Shown here: in pieces, positions 8,246-15,421 of the stretch | How the letters are laid out: the number at the start of each line of letters is the position of its first letter | How positions within the stretch are numbered: position 1 is the stretch's first letter | From: Gammaproteobacteria bacterium UBA7449 | Lineage (GTDB): Bacteria; Pseudomonadota; Gammaproteobacteria; Pseudomonadales; Pseudohongiellaceae | Assembly (NCBI GenBank): GCA_002477465.1 | Contig: DLPV01000043.1 | Span: 1 to 29,699 of the forward strand | Direction: 5' to 3' | Length of the DNA: 29,699 nucleotides | Position numbers and translations under genes: made by a program | Notes under the pieces: model-generated | Databases searched by the model: none | What the model saw: the letters and a program-made list of their open reading frames with translations, nothing else | Told to the model about the DNA's origin: nothing

Positions 8246-8755
8246 CTAGCACCAGAAGCACCAGTGATAAGGTGGTCGAAAGTAAGTAATCAGGCGGCCG
8301 CAGATAATTACGCCGCACCAACAGGCCAGCGAGACGAATGCAATGGCTTTCGCCCTCGCGCTTACCATGCCAAAGTCTTTGGTGTCGCGAACCTTACTGC
8401 TGGTGGTGACATAAAACCACATCATGTTTGCCCCAGCCACCAACATAAAACCAATCTTCGTTTGAAAGGCTGGATTGTAGAGGTATTGGTCTGGTGCGCT
8501 GCTTAGAAACATAGTACCGGTTGTCACATTCAAGGCATAGCCGAAAACGCCAATTGGCACGAGCTGATGCAGAAATTGGTATGAGATACCGGCCCCAAAG
8601 CCGAGCATGCGTAGATCAAAAACACCCACAGTACCAATCAACAAACTCAAGCCAAAGAAATGCAGCGATTCAACCACCGGCCAGCCCCAGGGCGAATTCA
8701 TAAATGCAAATATGCCGGTAAACTGGGAAAATTGCAGTAATGCCTGCTCCATCAA
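8246..8755 (-). CDS. Four-helix membrane protein (DUF6644-like), copy 1
   Basis: A 169-aa polytopic membrane protein with about four transmembrane helices. The first contains ESLHFFGLSLLIGTVGVFDLRMLG, with His32 inside it, and the second begins after FLHQL (His63). Later come NPAFQTKIGF and a last helix with LACWCGVIICGRLITY. The pattern resembles a family of small proteins of unknown function that I associate with DUF6644; this is from memory. It is paralogous to the gene immediately upstream (18 nt apart). The membrane His residues could bind haem b, but nothing in the sequence proves this. The C-terminus is rich in aromatic and Cys residues (HWCFWC). Confidence 0.7.
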   Translation of the reverse strand: MMEQALLQFSQFTGIFAFMNSPWGWPVVESLHFFGLSLLIGTVGVFDLRMLGFGAGISYQFLHQLVPIGVFGYALNVTTGTMFLSSAPDQYLYNPAFQTKIGFMLVAGANMMWFYVTTSSKVRDTKDFGMVSARAKAIAFVSLACWCGVIICGRLITYFRPPYHWCFWC

Positions 8756-8773
8756 TAAAACCTCAACAGACCC

Positions 8774-9316
8774 TCAAAAGAAACGGGATGCCAGCAACAC
8801 AGAATGGGTATAGGCCAGGAAGCGCCCGGCACCGATTGTTGTCATCCAACACAGCAACATGGCCGCCCCGATAGATTTGGCGTTGCCAGGGCGCGCGCCT
8901 ACTGCCGAAGATTCGAGTATCTTCATGCCCTTGCTGCGCTGCAGCCGCCAGGTAATGAGCAGGCCAACGCTAAGGGCGAAGAATTTTAGGTAGAAAACAG
9001 GGTTTGTCAGAGCCTTGGCAGGATATGCAATTAACAGAGCGACCCCAGACAGGAAAATCAAGCCTACTGCCCACCAGTGAAAACTGAGAAACGGGCGAAA
9101 GCGACTGTGCAACAGACTTGGTATAACCCCCAACAGGCTGAAGGCAAGTGCCAGGTTGATGCCAACAACGAAAGCCATTGCCAGGGAATGCAGGGTTAGG
9201 GAGCTAAAAAATGCAAGACCAGATTCTCGCAACATGATGCTGAGACCAGTCTCTTCGAGTCGAGCCAAGGTATGCAGGTCGGAGCCTCCCTCAAGATATT
9301 TACCGCAGTGCAGCAC
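8774..9316 (-). CDS. Four-helix membrane protein (DUF6644-like), copy 2
   Basis: About 180 aa from a GTG start; homology to the neighbouring copy begins only near LARLEETGLS, so the true start may be 15-27 codons later (an ATG gives MLRESGLAF). The first helix carries TLHSLAMAFVVG with His43 matching His32 of copy 1. Then come FHWWAVGLIFLSG, NPVFYLKFFAL and a last helix with LLCWMTTIGAGRFLAY, each matching copy 1. The pair probably forms a hetero-oligomer. It is divergent from the secreted-protein gene at 9397, separated by 80 nt that must hold both promoters. Function unknown; a role in membrane redox is inferred only from SURF1 nearby. Confidence 0.65.
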   Translation of the reverse strand: MLHCGKYLEGGSDLHTLARLEETGLSIMLRESGLAFFSSLTLHSLAMAFVVGINLALAFSLLGVIPSLLHSRFRPFLSFHWWAVGLIFLSGVALLIAYPAKALTNPVFYLKFFALSVGLLITWRLQRSKGMKILESSAVGARPGNAKSIGAAMLLCWMTTIGAGRFLAYTHSVLLASRFF

Positions 9317-9396
9317 GAGTGCTGTCCCGCCAAGTTTGCTGTGTTACTATTTTTCAAAGTCAGAGCGAGCATACAACAACAATAACGGAGAAGCCT

Positions 9397-10227
9397 ATGG
9401 CCAGATCACTGAATCCCGCAAATTTCCCACTAGCCGCCGCGATAATCGCTGGCCTAATAAGCCTGGGTAGTTTCGGTTCGGCATTTTCACAGCCCACAGA
9501 TATTCCGCGCACAGCCGATGGGCGCCCTGATTTCAACGGTATTTGGCAGGCGATTAATACCGCCAATTGGAACATAGAACCCCATGCCGCGGATTTCGGA
9601 CCGGTCGTGGAGATGGGGGCAATAGGGGCTATCCCGGCAGGCCTCGGTATCGTCGAGGGTGATGAAATTCCTTACACTCCCGAGGCTCGGCAGCAGCAGC
9701 AGCTAAACCAGGCGGATTGGCTAGCCAATGATCCACTGGTGAAATGTTATATGCCCGGGATCCCAAGGGCCAACTATTTGCCGTTCCCATTTCAGATCGT
9801 GCAGTCAACCGATACGATTATCTTTGCTTACGAGTTCGCCAGCGCCAGCCGCATTGTCTATGTGGATCAGCCAGACTATGAAGCACCTATTTTGTCTTGG
9901 ATGGGTCACAATCTGGCCTCCTATGACGGCGATACCCTGGTGATTGATGTCACAGATCAAGTGCCCGATACCTGGTTTGATCATGCCGGCAACCACCATA
10001 GCGACGCACTAAGGGTGACCGAGCGCTATACTTACATGGGGCCCAACGTCATCAGATATGAGGCGACCCTGGAAGATCCAAACACCTACACCGAGCCATG
10101 GCGCATCAGCTTTCCTCTTTATCGCCGTCTCGATGAAAACATACAGTTGCTGGAATTCAAGTGCGTAGAATTTACCGAGGAGCTGCTTTACGGGGACTTA
10201 CGCAAGCAGGCAAACACGACGAATTAG
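9397..10227 (+). CDS. Secreted protein of unknown function
   Basis: A 276-aa exported protein. The ATG at 9397 is chosen because GGAG lies six nt upstream and the signal peptide (about 1-32, ending SAFSQ) starts there; the frame extends further upstream without homology. The mature N-terminus has RTADGRPDFNGIWQA, a phrase I associate with a large unnamed family of secreted proteins in marine proteobacteria and Acidobacteria. Later conserved-looking stretches are CYMPGIPRANYLPFPFQIVQ, YDGDTLVIDVT, a His-rich FDHAGNHHSDALRVTERY, and repeated beta strands. No catalytic motif can be named. It stands alone on its strand; the next + gene starts 234 nt later. Confidence 0.75.
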   Translation: MARSLNPANFPLAAAIIAGLISLGSFGSAFSQPTDIPRTADGRPDFNGIWQAINTANWNIEPHAADFGPVVEMGAIGAIPAGLGIVEGDEIPYTPEARQQQQLNQADWLANDPLVKCYMPGIPRANYLPFPFQIVQSTDTIIFAYEFASASRIVYVDQPDYEAPILSWMGHNLASYDGDTLVIDVTDQVPDTWFDHAGNHHSDALRVTERYTYMGPNVIRYEATLEDPNTYTEPWRISFPLYRRLDENIQLLEFKCVEFTEELLYGDLRKQANTTN

Positions 10228-10461
10228 GTGCGCGCTCTGGGGTAGGTCCGGAATAGGTTGTGAGCTCCATCCTGACCCCACCCTGACCCAATCCAGATCA
10301 GAATCGGATGGCCGCCTGGATAAGCCTGAAGGGCAGCGGTGGCATGCGTACTTTAATGGTGCTGATTTCGGACTGCGAACCACACCAGATAGTTTGAAAT
10401 TATGATATAAACATGCATTCCAGCGGGTTTTTTATGAATTTTTGCACAGGCTGACACGCGC
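10228..10461 (+). promoter_or_regulatory. Intergenic region before the ZorAB-like operon, with weak -10 and a small direct repeat
   Basis: No convincing gene. TATGAT at 10401-10406 is five of six to the -10 consensus, but no good -35 lies 16-18 nt upstream. CCTGACCC occurs twice, 11 nt apart (10271 and 10282), and could be a regulator site or chance. A five-residue reading frame (ATG at 10434, TGA ending at 10454) ends just before the operon's GTG start. Confidence 0.3.
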
Positions 10462-11679
10462 GTGGGATTACTGAGTGATTTGAGCAATATTACCTGGGCG
10501 CTGATAACAGTGATGGTTGTGCTCATCCTGTATTTCCATGGTCCCAGCTATTCCGTCCAGACAGTGCGAACGGCACCGTCTATACTCACCAGTTTTGGCA
10601 TTTTCGGCACCTTTCTCGGTATCGCTTTCGGCCTGATGCAGTTTGACAGCGCTAATATCGAATCCAGCGTCCCGGTCATGATTGATGGCTTGGGCGTAGC
10701 AGTCTGGTCTTCCGTTGTGGGGATACTTGGCGCCTTGTCGATCCGTCTCAGACATGCCATCAATAGTGTTCGCGGAGCGGCCAAATCTGAAACACAGCAA
10801 GTCACCATCGCAGACCTCAATAATGCGATTCTGTCTCTCAACGAGAGTATGCAAGGACTCCGCAACGAAAGCAGAGATAGTGCGAGCTCTTTACTGCAAT
10901 CCAACCAGACGTACCAGACTCAAATGGTAGAGTCGAATACGGCAGCGCTAACCGATGCAATTTCTACGTTGATGACGGAGTTTAACTCCCGTATTGAAGT
11001 ACAGTACGGTGAGAATTTTGGAAAGTTTAACGAGTCACTAGGGCGATTGCTGGAATGGCAAACAACTTATTCCGAGCAATTAGACAGCATGCTGCAGGCT
11101 CAGGAGTCCAGTAAGGAAGTAATGCTTCAGGCTGGCCGCTCCTATGAGCAAATGATTGATCACTCCCGCGAATTTAACCAGGTGGCCGCCTCACTCGGTG
11201 AGATGCTGAAAGGTCTGGAACAGCAAACGCGTAATCTGGAAGGCTATTTGTCAGGGCTTTCCGGCCTGGTGGGGCAGGCCTCAGAAGGACTGCCCGCGCT
11301 CGGTGAATACGTCAGTGAGCTCACGCTTAAATTGAGCAGCAGCATTGAAGAGAACAACCGAAGTCTGACTACGATACTCACCCAGGCCGCCGAGAGTATT
11401 TCCCAGACCGTTGAGCAGGTAAATCTCAACATGGCTGAATCCGTCAATGCAGCCCACGGTGGCCTCGCTCAGCATGTTGAAGCGATGACGACAAAGACTA
11501 ACAAGCACATGGAGATGCTGGACGAATCCATGGAAAAAGAGCTGACTCAGGCACTGCAAACTTTTGGTTATCAACTCACTGCGCTTTCTGAGAAATTCGT
11601 TAACGATTACATGCCGCTCACCAATCGCCTGCGTGAAGTGCTGGAGATTGCCGAGCAGCAGCTGGCGAAGCAGCGCTAG
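10462..11679 (+). CDS. ZorA-like MotA/TolQ/ExbB-family stator protein with long helical tail
   Basis: A 405-aa inner-membrane protein. Three transmembrane helices lie at about 11-26, 41-60 and 74-95. The second and third carry the MotA/ExbB core: GIFGTFLGIAFGL, then VAVWSSVVGILGAL. From about 100 to the end it is hydrophilic, rich in Gln, Glu, Ser and Leu, and predicted almost wholly helical, a long cytoplasmic tail. MotA and ExbB lack such a tail; ZorA of Zorya anti-phage systems has one, longer than here. The start is GTG with only CAGG about 11 nt upstream; no in-frame ATG is available nearby. The ZorB-like gene follows after eight nt. A proton channel subunit is well supported; a defence role is inference. 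Confidence 0.82.
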   Translation: MGLLSDLSNITWALITVMVVLILYFHGPSYSVQTVRTAPSILTSFGIFGTFLGIAFGLMQFDSANIESSVPVMIDGLGVAVWSSVVGILGALSIRLRHAINSVRGAAKSETQQVTIADLNNAILSLNESMQGLRNESRDSASSLLQSNQTYQTQMVESNTAALTDAISTLMTEFNSRIEVQYGENFGKFNESLGRLLEWQTTYSEQLDSMLQAQESSKEVMLQAGRSYEQMIDHSREFNQVAASLGEMLKGLEQQTRNLEGYLSGLSGLVGQASEGLPALGEYVSELTLKLSSSIEENNRSLTTILTQAAESISQTVEQVNLNMAESVNAAHGGLAQHVEAMTTKTNKHMEMLDESMEKELTQALQTFGYQLTALSEKFVNDYMPLTNRLREVLEIAEQQLAKQR

Positions 11680-11687
11680 GGACAAAT

Positions 11688-12413
11688 ATGCTGAGCCCTG
11701 AACTGGATCATGAGCACGAGTACGAGTACGAGAGCGGCAATGAGGAACACTGGATCGCCGTGAGCGACCTCATGAGTGGTTTAATGATGCTGTTCCTGCT
11801 GATCGCCGTGATGTATCTGGTGATTGCGGAGCGAAAGAATCAGGAGATAGAGCGGGTAGTCGTTCTATACGAGGATCTTAAAGAAGAGCTCTACCAGGAT
11901 CTGCTGCTGGAGTTTGAGCAGGATTTGCCGCGCTGGGGCGCTCAGCTAGATGCTGATTTGAGGCTCCGATTCACCGACACCGATTTGTTGTTTGAGTTGG
12001 GTGAATCCAACCTCAGGCCCGGATTTGGGGCGATTCTGGATAATTTTTTCCCACGGTATTTACGTATTCTGGCCTCTGAAAAATATCGTGAGGAGGTGCA
12101 GGAGGTGCGCATCGAAGGGCATACCTCCAGTGCCTGGTCCCAGGCCGAGGATAGTGATGAAGCCTATATGCGCAACATGGCGCTTTCCCAGGCGCGCACC
12201 CGTTCTACCCTTGGCTTTATCCTGGAGCTGGAAGCCGTCGCCTATGAAAAAGACTGGCTGCGAGAAAGGCTCACGGCCAATGGCCTGTCCTCCTCGCAGT
12301 TAATTACTGCCGCCTCGGGCGAAGAGGATGCTGACCGATCTCGTCGAGTTGAGTTCGTGGTGGTCACCGATGCAGAAACGCGCCTCTCCACCATTCTGCA
12401 GGAAATTCGTTGA
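11688..12413 (+). CDS. ZorB-like MotB/OmpA-family stator partner
   Basis: A 241-aa membrane-anchored protein. After a short acidic N-terminus (HEHEYEYE) comes WIAVSDLMSGLMMLFLL, one helix (about 29-46) with Asp27 at its start, equivalent to the proton-carrying Asp of MotB and ZorB. A periplasmic helical linker (about 48-90) leads to an OmpA-like peptidoglycan-binding domain: FELGESNLRPG (102-112), IEGHTSS (142-148), ALSQARTRST (165-174) and RSRRVEFVV (218-226). AGGGA lies five nt before the ATG and overlaps the stop of the preceding gene. The third gene begins four nt after its stop. A 5:2 complex with the ZorA-like protein, anchored to the cell wall, is expected by analogy. Confidence 0.85.
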   Translation: MLSPELDHEHEYEYESGNEEHWIAVSDLMSGLMMLFLLIAVMYLVIAERKNQEIERVVVLYEDLKEELYQDLLLEFEQDLPRWGAQLDADLRLRFTDTDLLFELGESNLRPGFGAILDNFFPRYLRILASEKYREEVQEVRIEGHTSSAWSQAEDSDEAYMRNMALSQARTRSTLGFILELEAVAYEKDWLRERLTANGLSSSQLITAASGEEDADRSRRVEFVVVTDAETRLSTILQEIR

Positions 12414-12417
12414 CAGC

Positions 12418-13059
12418 ATGAACCTGATAGATTTCACCGAATTTGAGCCATTTAATTCCCTGCGTGAACGCATAGGAACTGACAAGCTCGGCTATTTCGA
12501 ACTCTTTGATCCATCCATCCATCTCACAGGAGCGGAGCGTTCACAGCTGGATTCTCCAGGTGTGCTGCAGGCGGTTGATGCCATCAAGGTTCTTCCCGAC
12601 AGCACCCTGGCGTTTAAGAATAGCCGCGCACTGGCCTATATTCCCAACGAAAACTGGTACCGTCAGCGCCGCGAATACCCAAGCTATCACCTGGCCTGGT
12701 GTGCTGAGCTGGAGTCCATTAGGCAGGAACATCCCAATGAGGAACTGATGCTGACGACGCGTCTGTCCGACGATTACGAGCTGATGAAACTGCGCGGCGA
12801 AGGTGAGCTATCTGTGGTCAATCATGGCTTTGTGGTTTGCAAGCAATGTTTGCACAAGCTCCGCTACAAGGACTTCGATCTATATCGCAATCGCAAGCGT
12901 GGTTACAGCCAAAAAGTCTTGAGCGATTTTCGCTTGCAGGAGTTCTACAAATTCTACCAGCAATACCCGCTTAGCTTTGGCAGCAAACCGGCCCCCGTGA
13001 TAGAAGTTAGTTCAAGCTCAGTTGCATTGGCAGGCAGCAATAAAAAGGAAGAGACTTAA
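12418..13059 (+). CDS. Small soluble protein with putative zinc site, third gene of the ZorAB-like operon
   Basis: A 213-aa cytoplasmic protein with no signal or membrane segment. I do not recognise a named family. HLAWC (His91, Cys95) and VVCKQCLHKLRYKDF (Cys141, Cys144, His146) together make a plausible four-ligand zinc site, flanked by basic YRNRKRGYS. The C-terminal 30 residues are Ser/Ala-rich and probably disordered. The ATG at 12418 lies four nt after the preceding stop; an upstream in-frame extension to 12328 overlaps the OmpA-like gene and is rejected. No strong ribosome site is seen, so translational coupling is likely. Its position suggests an accessory or effector for the stator complex. 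It does not look like ZorC, ZorD or ZorE. Confidence 0.75.
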   Translation: MNLIDFTEFEPFNSLRERIGTDKLGYFELFDPSIHLTGAERSQLDSPGVLQAVDAIKVLPDSTLAFKNSRALAYIPNENWYRQRREYPSYHLAWCAELESIRQEHPNEELMLTTRLSDDYELMKLRGEGELSVVNHGFVVCKQCLHKLRYKDFDLYRNRKRGYSQKVLSDFRLQEFYKFYQQYPLSFGSKPAPVIEVSSSSVALAGSNKKEET

Positions 13060-13062
13060 GCG

Positions 13063-13608
13063 ATGAGTGGCCTGGCGCAGTTTGATGCGAGCTATGACTC
13101 GCAAGAGGATCGCATTCTTATTCGAATCACCAACACAGAGGGTGACGAATTTCGGCTCTGGCTGACCCGGCGCCTGAGCGCCTCATTATTGGTTGATTTT
13201 AAGGTCAACATAAGCGCCTATCGCGTGCAGCCTGATTCTGCTGAGAAGGAAAGCGAATCCGCGCCAAGAGCCAGTGAGATGGGCGCGGCAACGCTAATGC
13301 GCGCGGACATGCAGCAGGAGGCCGATGCTGCCAAACAGGATTTTGAGCAGAAATTCATACCCGGAGAACGCTTTCCGCTGGGCGAGCAGGGCGCTGTGGT
13401 CGATAAAATAGACTTTCAAGCTGACGGAAAGGGCCCTGGCAATCATGCCTTAAATTTCATCGGCACCAATGGTAAGCGGCTATCAATTGGCGTCACGCCG
13501 CAGTTTCTAAATACCATTTTTGAAGTTATCGAGCGGGTTTCACAGCAGGCGGAATGGGGGCTGATAACGACATCAAGCAGCATGGCCAGGTCTGCCACTC
13601 TGCAGTAA
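13063..13608 (+). CDS. Small soluble protein of unknown function, fourth gene of the ZorAB-like operon
   Basis: A 181-aa cytoplasmic protein, not recognised as a named family. The N-terminus is beta-rich and ends in DEFRLWLTRRL (28-38), likely the most conserved part. Residues 56-98 are charged and helical, and a second beta-rich part (about 104-145) is followed by a helix (TPQFLNTIFEVIERV). GGAAGAG lies about nine nt before the ATG, and the stop of the third gene is three nt upstream, so the four genes form one transcript. The layout of two small beta domains joined by a charged helix suggests a protein-binding adaptor. Any enzymatic activity is not evident. Confidence 0.72.
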   Translation: MSGLAQFDASYDSQEDRILIRITNTEGDEFRLWLTRRLSASLLVDFKVNISAYRVQPDSAEKESESAPRASEMGAATLMRADMQQEADAAKQDFEQKFIPGERFPLGEQGAVVDKIDFQADGKGPGNHALNFIGTNGKRLSIGVTPQFLNTIFEVIERVSQQAEWGLITTSSSMARSATLQ

Positions 13609-13632
13609 AAGCAATGGGATCAATCTATTGAT

Positions 13633-14019
13633 CTAGCCAGGATCTCCAGCCGCATCATACTGCGTAAAAGAAACCAGGTTACCGTCTGGGTCCTTGCACC
13701 AGACGATTGCGGTGCCATCGGGTGTGGTCCAGATCCCGGACTGATCCTGCTCCATGAATTCGTAAAACTCGAATTGCACGCCTTTGTCCCCTAGTTCAGC
13801 AATGGTGTTGGCGATGTCAGTCACGGCGAACCCCAATATGGTATGGGGCGGATTCACGACAGTTTCTACTTTCTGAACCCTTAGCTGGGTACCGCTTACG
13901 TCGAACACCAGAGCAAAAGGCGTGTCTTCCTCACAGGGAAAGCCCAAGACTGATTCGTAAAATTCGCGGCTGGCTCCTGCGTCCGCGGTTGCTGCAAAAG
14001 TATCGCCTGCATGATTGAC
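13633..14019 (-). CDS. VOC (glyoxalase/bleomycin-resistance fold) protein without a normal start codon
   Basis: About 128 aa with one complete VOC module pair: FYESVLGF, then TQLRVQKVETVV, HTILGFAVTDI, GIWTTPDG and WCKDPDGNLVSFTQY, typical of the VOC superfamily of metal-dependent lyases and dioxygenases. The first conventional start in frame is a TTG at 13947, but that would remove the first beta strand and helix. The frame upstream reads NHAGDTFAATADAGASREFY, which is clearly VOC sequence. The codon at the expected start is GTC (14019-14017), and no ATG, GTG or TTG occurs before the upstream TGA. Either the start was mutated or a rare start is used. It is convergent with the ZorAB-like operon, 24 nt away. 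Confidence 0.7.
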   Translation of the reverse strand, partial: VNHAGDTFAATADAGASREFYESVLGFPCEEDTPFALVFDVSGTQLRVQKVETVVNPPHTILGFAVTDIANTIAELGDKGVQFEFYEFMEQDQSGIWTTPDGTAIVWCKDPDGNLVSFTQYDAAGDPG

Positions 14020-14068
14020 CCCGCTTTTTGTGATGGAGCTATCGCTATATCAAGAATATGACCTGAAC

Positions 14069-15400
14069 CTAGTCGTCACGCTGTTCCAGAATAGGATCTG
14101 CCACACCTTCGATGCCAGCTAGTGCAAGGATAGTCAAAAACACAGTTTGTGGTCCCAGGTGTGAATCGACGGGAGAGAACCACTCATCAGGCGAATGCGC
14201 GCCGCCTCCGTCACCCCCACCAGAAAGTGTAATGGCGGGTATTCCCAGCGACATCGGCACGTTGGAATCGGTGCTGGAGATGTTCAGGCCCAGCAAATTC
14301 ACGTCTTGGGCCTCGAATGCGAGCGCCGCCGCCTGTACGATAGGGCTGCGGTGATCTGTGACGCCTACCGGCCGGTCACCAATGAGGTGGAATTCGACGC
14401 TGATGAGATTTCGATTCCAGCGAGCGTTCTCTTCGGCTACGGCCTGCAGCGCTGCGGTTTTAGCCTGGCGTTCCAGAATTGCCAAAGAGTCTTTATCGTT
14501 GGAGCGCATATCGATAGCAAAGACCGCATTTGCTGCAATAGAATTTACAGATGTGCCGCCATCCACCGTACCCACGGTGAAGGTCGACTTGGGAAACTGG
14601 GGGGTTTGCAGGTCCGCGATTTTGGCAATTGCTCGGCCCATTGCGTGAATCGCACTTGGAAGGCCAAAGGCGCCAAAAGAATGCCCTCCTGGGCCTTTGA
14701 ACTCGAATTCGAAACGCCGACTGCCGGTGCCGCCGGTTGTAATACGCTGAAGTCTGACGCCATCAATGGAGATAAAGCCATCTGTTTCAGGATGCTCCCT
14801 AAACAGCGCTTTGACGCCGCGTAAATCGCCACGCCCTTCCTCGCCAACATTTGCTGAAAAAATGATATCGGCGTGGGTGGTAATTCCACTTTCATTGAGC
14901 GCTTCCAGTATAGAGAGCAACACTGTGAGGCCGCGGGTGTCATCTCCGATACCTGGCGCATAGTAGCGACCATCGCGAAACTCGACGGTGGTATCAACCC
15001 CGGCAGGGAAGACCGTGTCCAGGTGCGCAGCGATTAGGAGGGTAGGGCCATTACCGGTGCCGGGACGGGTTGCCACTACATTGCCCTCATCATCGATGTA
15101 GGCATCGGCGAGGCCTCGTTCCTTAACCCGTTCCAGAAAGTAGGCGGCGCGACGTTCTTCCTGAAACGGTGGCGCTGGTATCTCTGTAATGCGAATTTGT
15201 TCCTGTATGGCTTCTTCTTCACGCTCTTCCAGCTTGATTAGAGCCGCCTGAACACGTTCATCCATGGCAACAGCATTGAATTGGGCCTCGAGGCTGGAAT
15301 CAATTGGTACAAAACTCTGGCGCTCACCCTCACTCGTTTGGGCGATTGCTGCGGAACAGGCCAGCCACAGCGTGGCTATTTTCATCAGGGTGTTTTTCAC
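14069..15400 (-). CDS. Exported M20 family zinc metallopeptidase
   Basis: A 443-aa protein of the M20/M25/M40 peptidase family, closest in pattern to PepT-like aminotripeptidases. A signal peptide covers about residues 1-20 (or 15 residues from the internal ATG at 15385; the chosen start is GTG). The di-zinc site is complete: His126 and Asp128 in AAHLDTVFP, bridging Asp153 in GIGDDTRG, catalytic Glu187 and ligand Glu188 in VGEEGRGD, Asp213 in SIDG and His402 in GGGAHSPDEW. A lid domain (about 223-330) contains GPGGHSFG. It lies 21 nt downstream of a DUF1232 pseudogene on the same strand. Periplasmic peptide degradation is the likely role. Confidence 0.88.
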   Translation of the reverse strand: MKNTLMKIATLWLACSAAIAQTSEGERQSFVPIDSSLEAQFNAVAMDERVQAALIKLEEREEEAIQEQIRITEIPAPPFQEERRAAYFLERVKERGLADAYIDDEGNVVATRPGTGNGPTLLIAAHLDTVFPAGVDTTVEFRDGRYYAPGIGDDTRGLTVLLSILEALNESGITTHADIIFSANVGEEGRGDLRGVKALFREHPETDGFISIDGVRLQRITTGGTGSRRFEFEFKGPGGHSFGAFGLPSAIHAMGRAIAKIADLQTPQFPKSTFTVGTVDGGTSVNSIAANAVFAIDMRSNDKDSLAILERQAKTAALQAVAEENARWNRNLISVEFHLIGDRPVGVTDHRSPIVQAAALAFEAQDVNLLGLNISSTDSNVPMSLGIPAITLSGGGDGGGAHSPDEWFSPVDSHLGPQTVFLTILALAGIEGVADPILEQRDD

Positions 15401-15421
15401 TTAGGGGTTGCTCGATTGGTT

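Noticed and set aside
10271..10289. Two CCTGACCC copies 11 nt apart, as an operator
   Set aside because: Short and seen only twice; no evidence of a regulator. Noted in the intergenic entry only.
10434..10454. A five-codon reading frame (ATG to TGA) just before the ZorA-like GTG start, as a possible leader peptide
   Set aside because: It has no ribosome binding site of note, no attenuator-like hairpin follows, and such short frames arise by chance.
12328..12417. A 30-codon N-terminal extension of the third operon gene
   Set aside because: It overlaps the OmpA-like gene in another frame, and the extra residues do not look like a protein domain. The ATG at 12418 fits operon spacing.
10462..13608. 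Calling the operon a bona fide Zorya type I, II or III system
   Set aside because: No ZorC, ZorD helicase, ZorE HNH protein or ZorF/ZorG-like gene is present; only the motor pair resembles Zorya.
13618..13633. Perfect 7-bp inverted repeat GATCAAT/ATTGATC between the ZorAB-like operon and the VOC gene, as a terminator
   Set aside because: The two-base loop is too tight and no U-tract follows on either strand.
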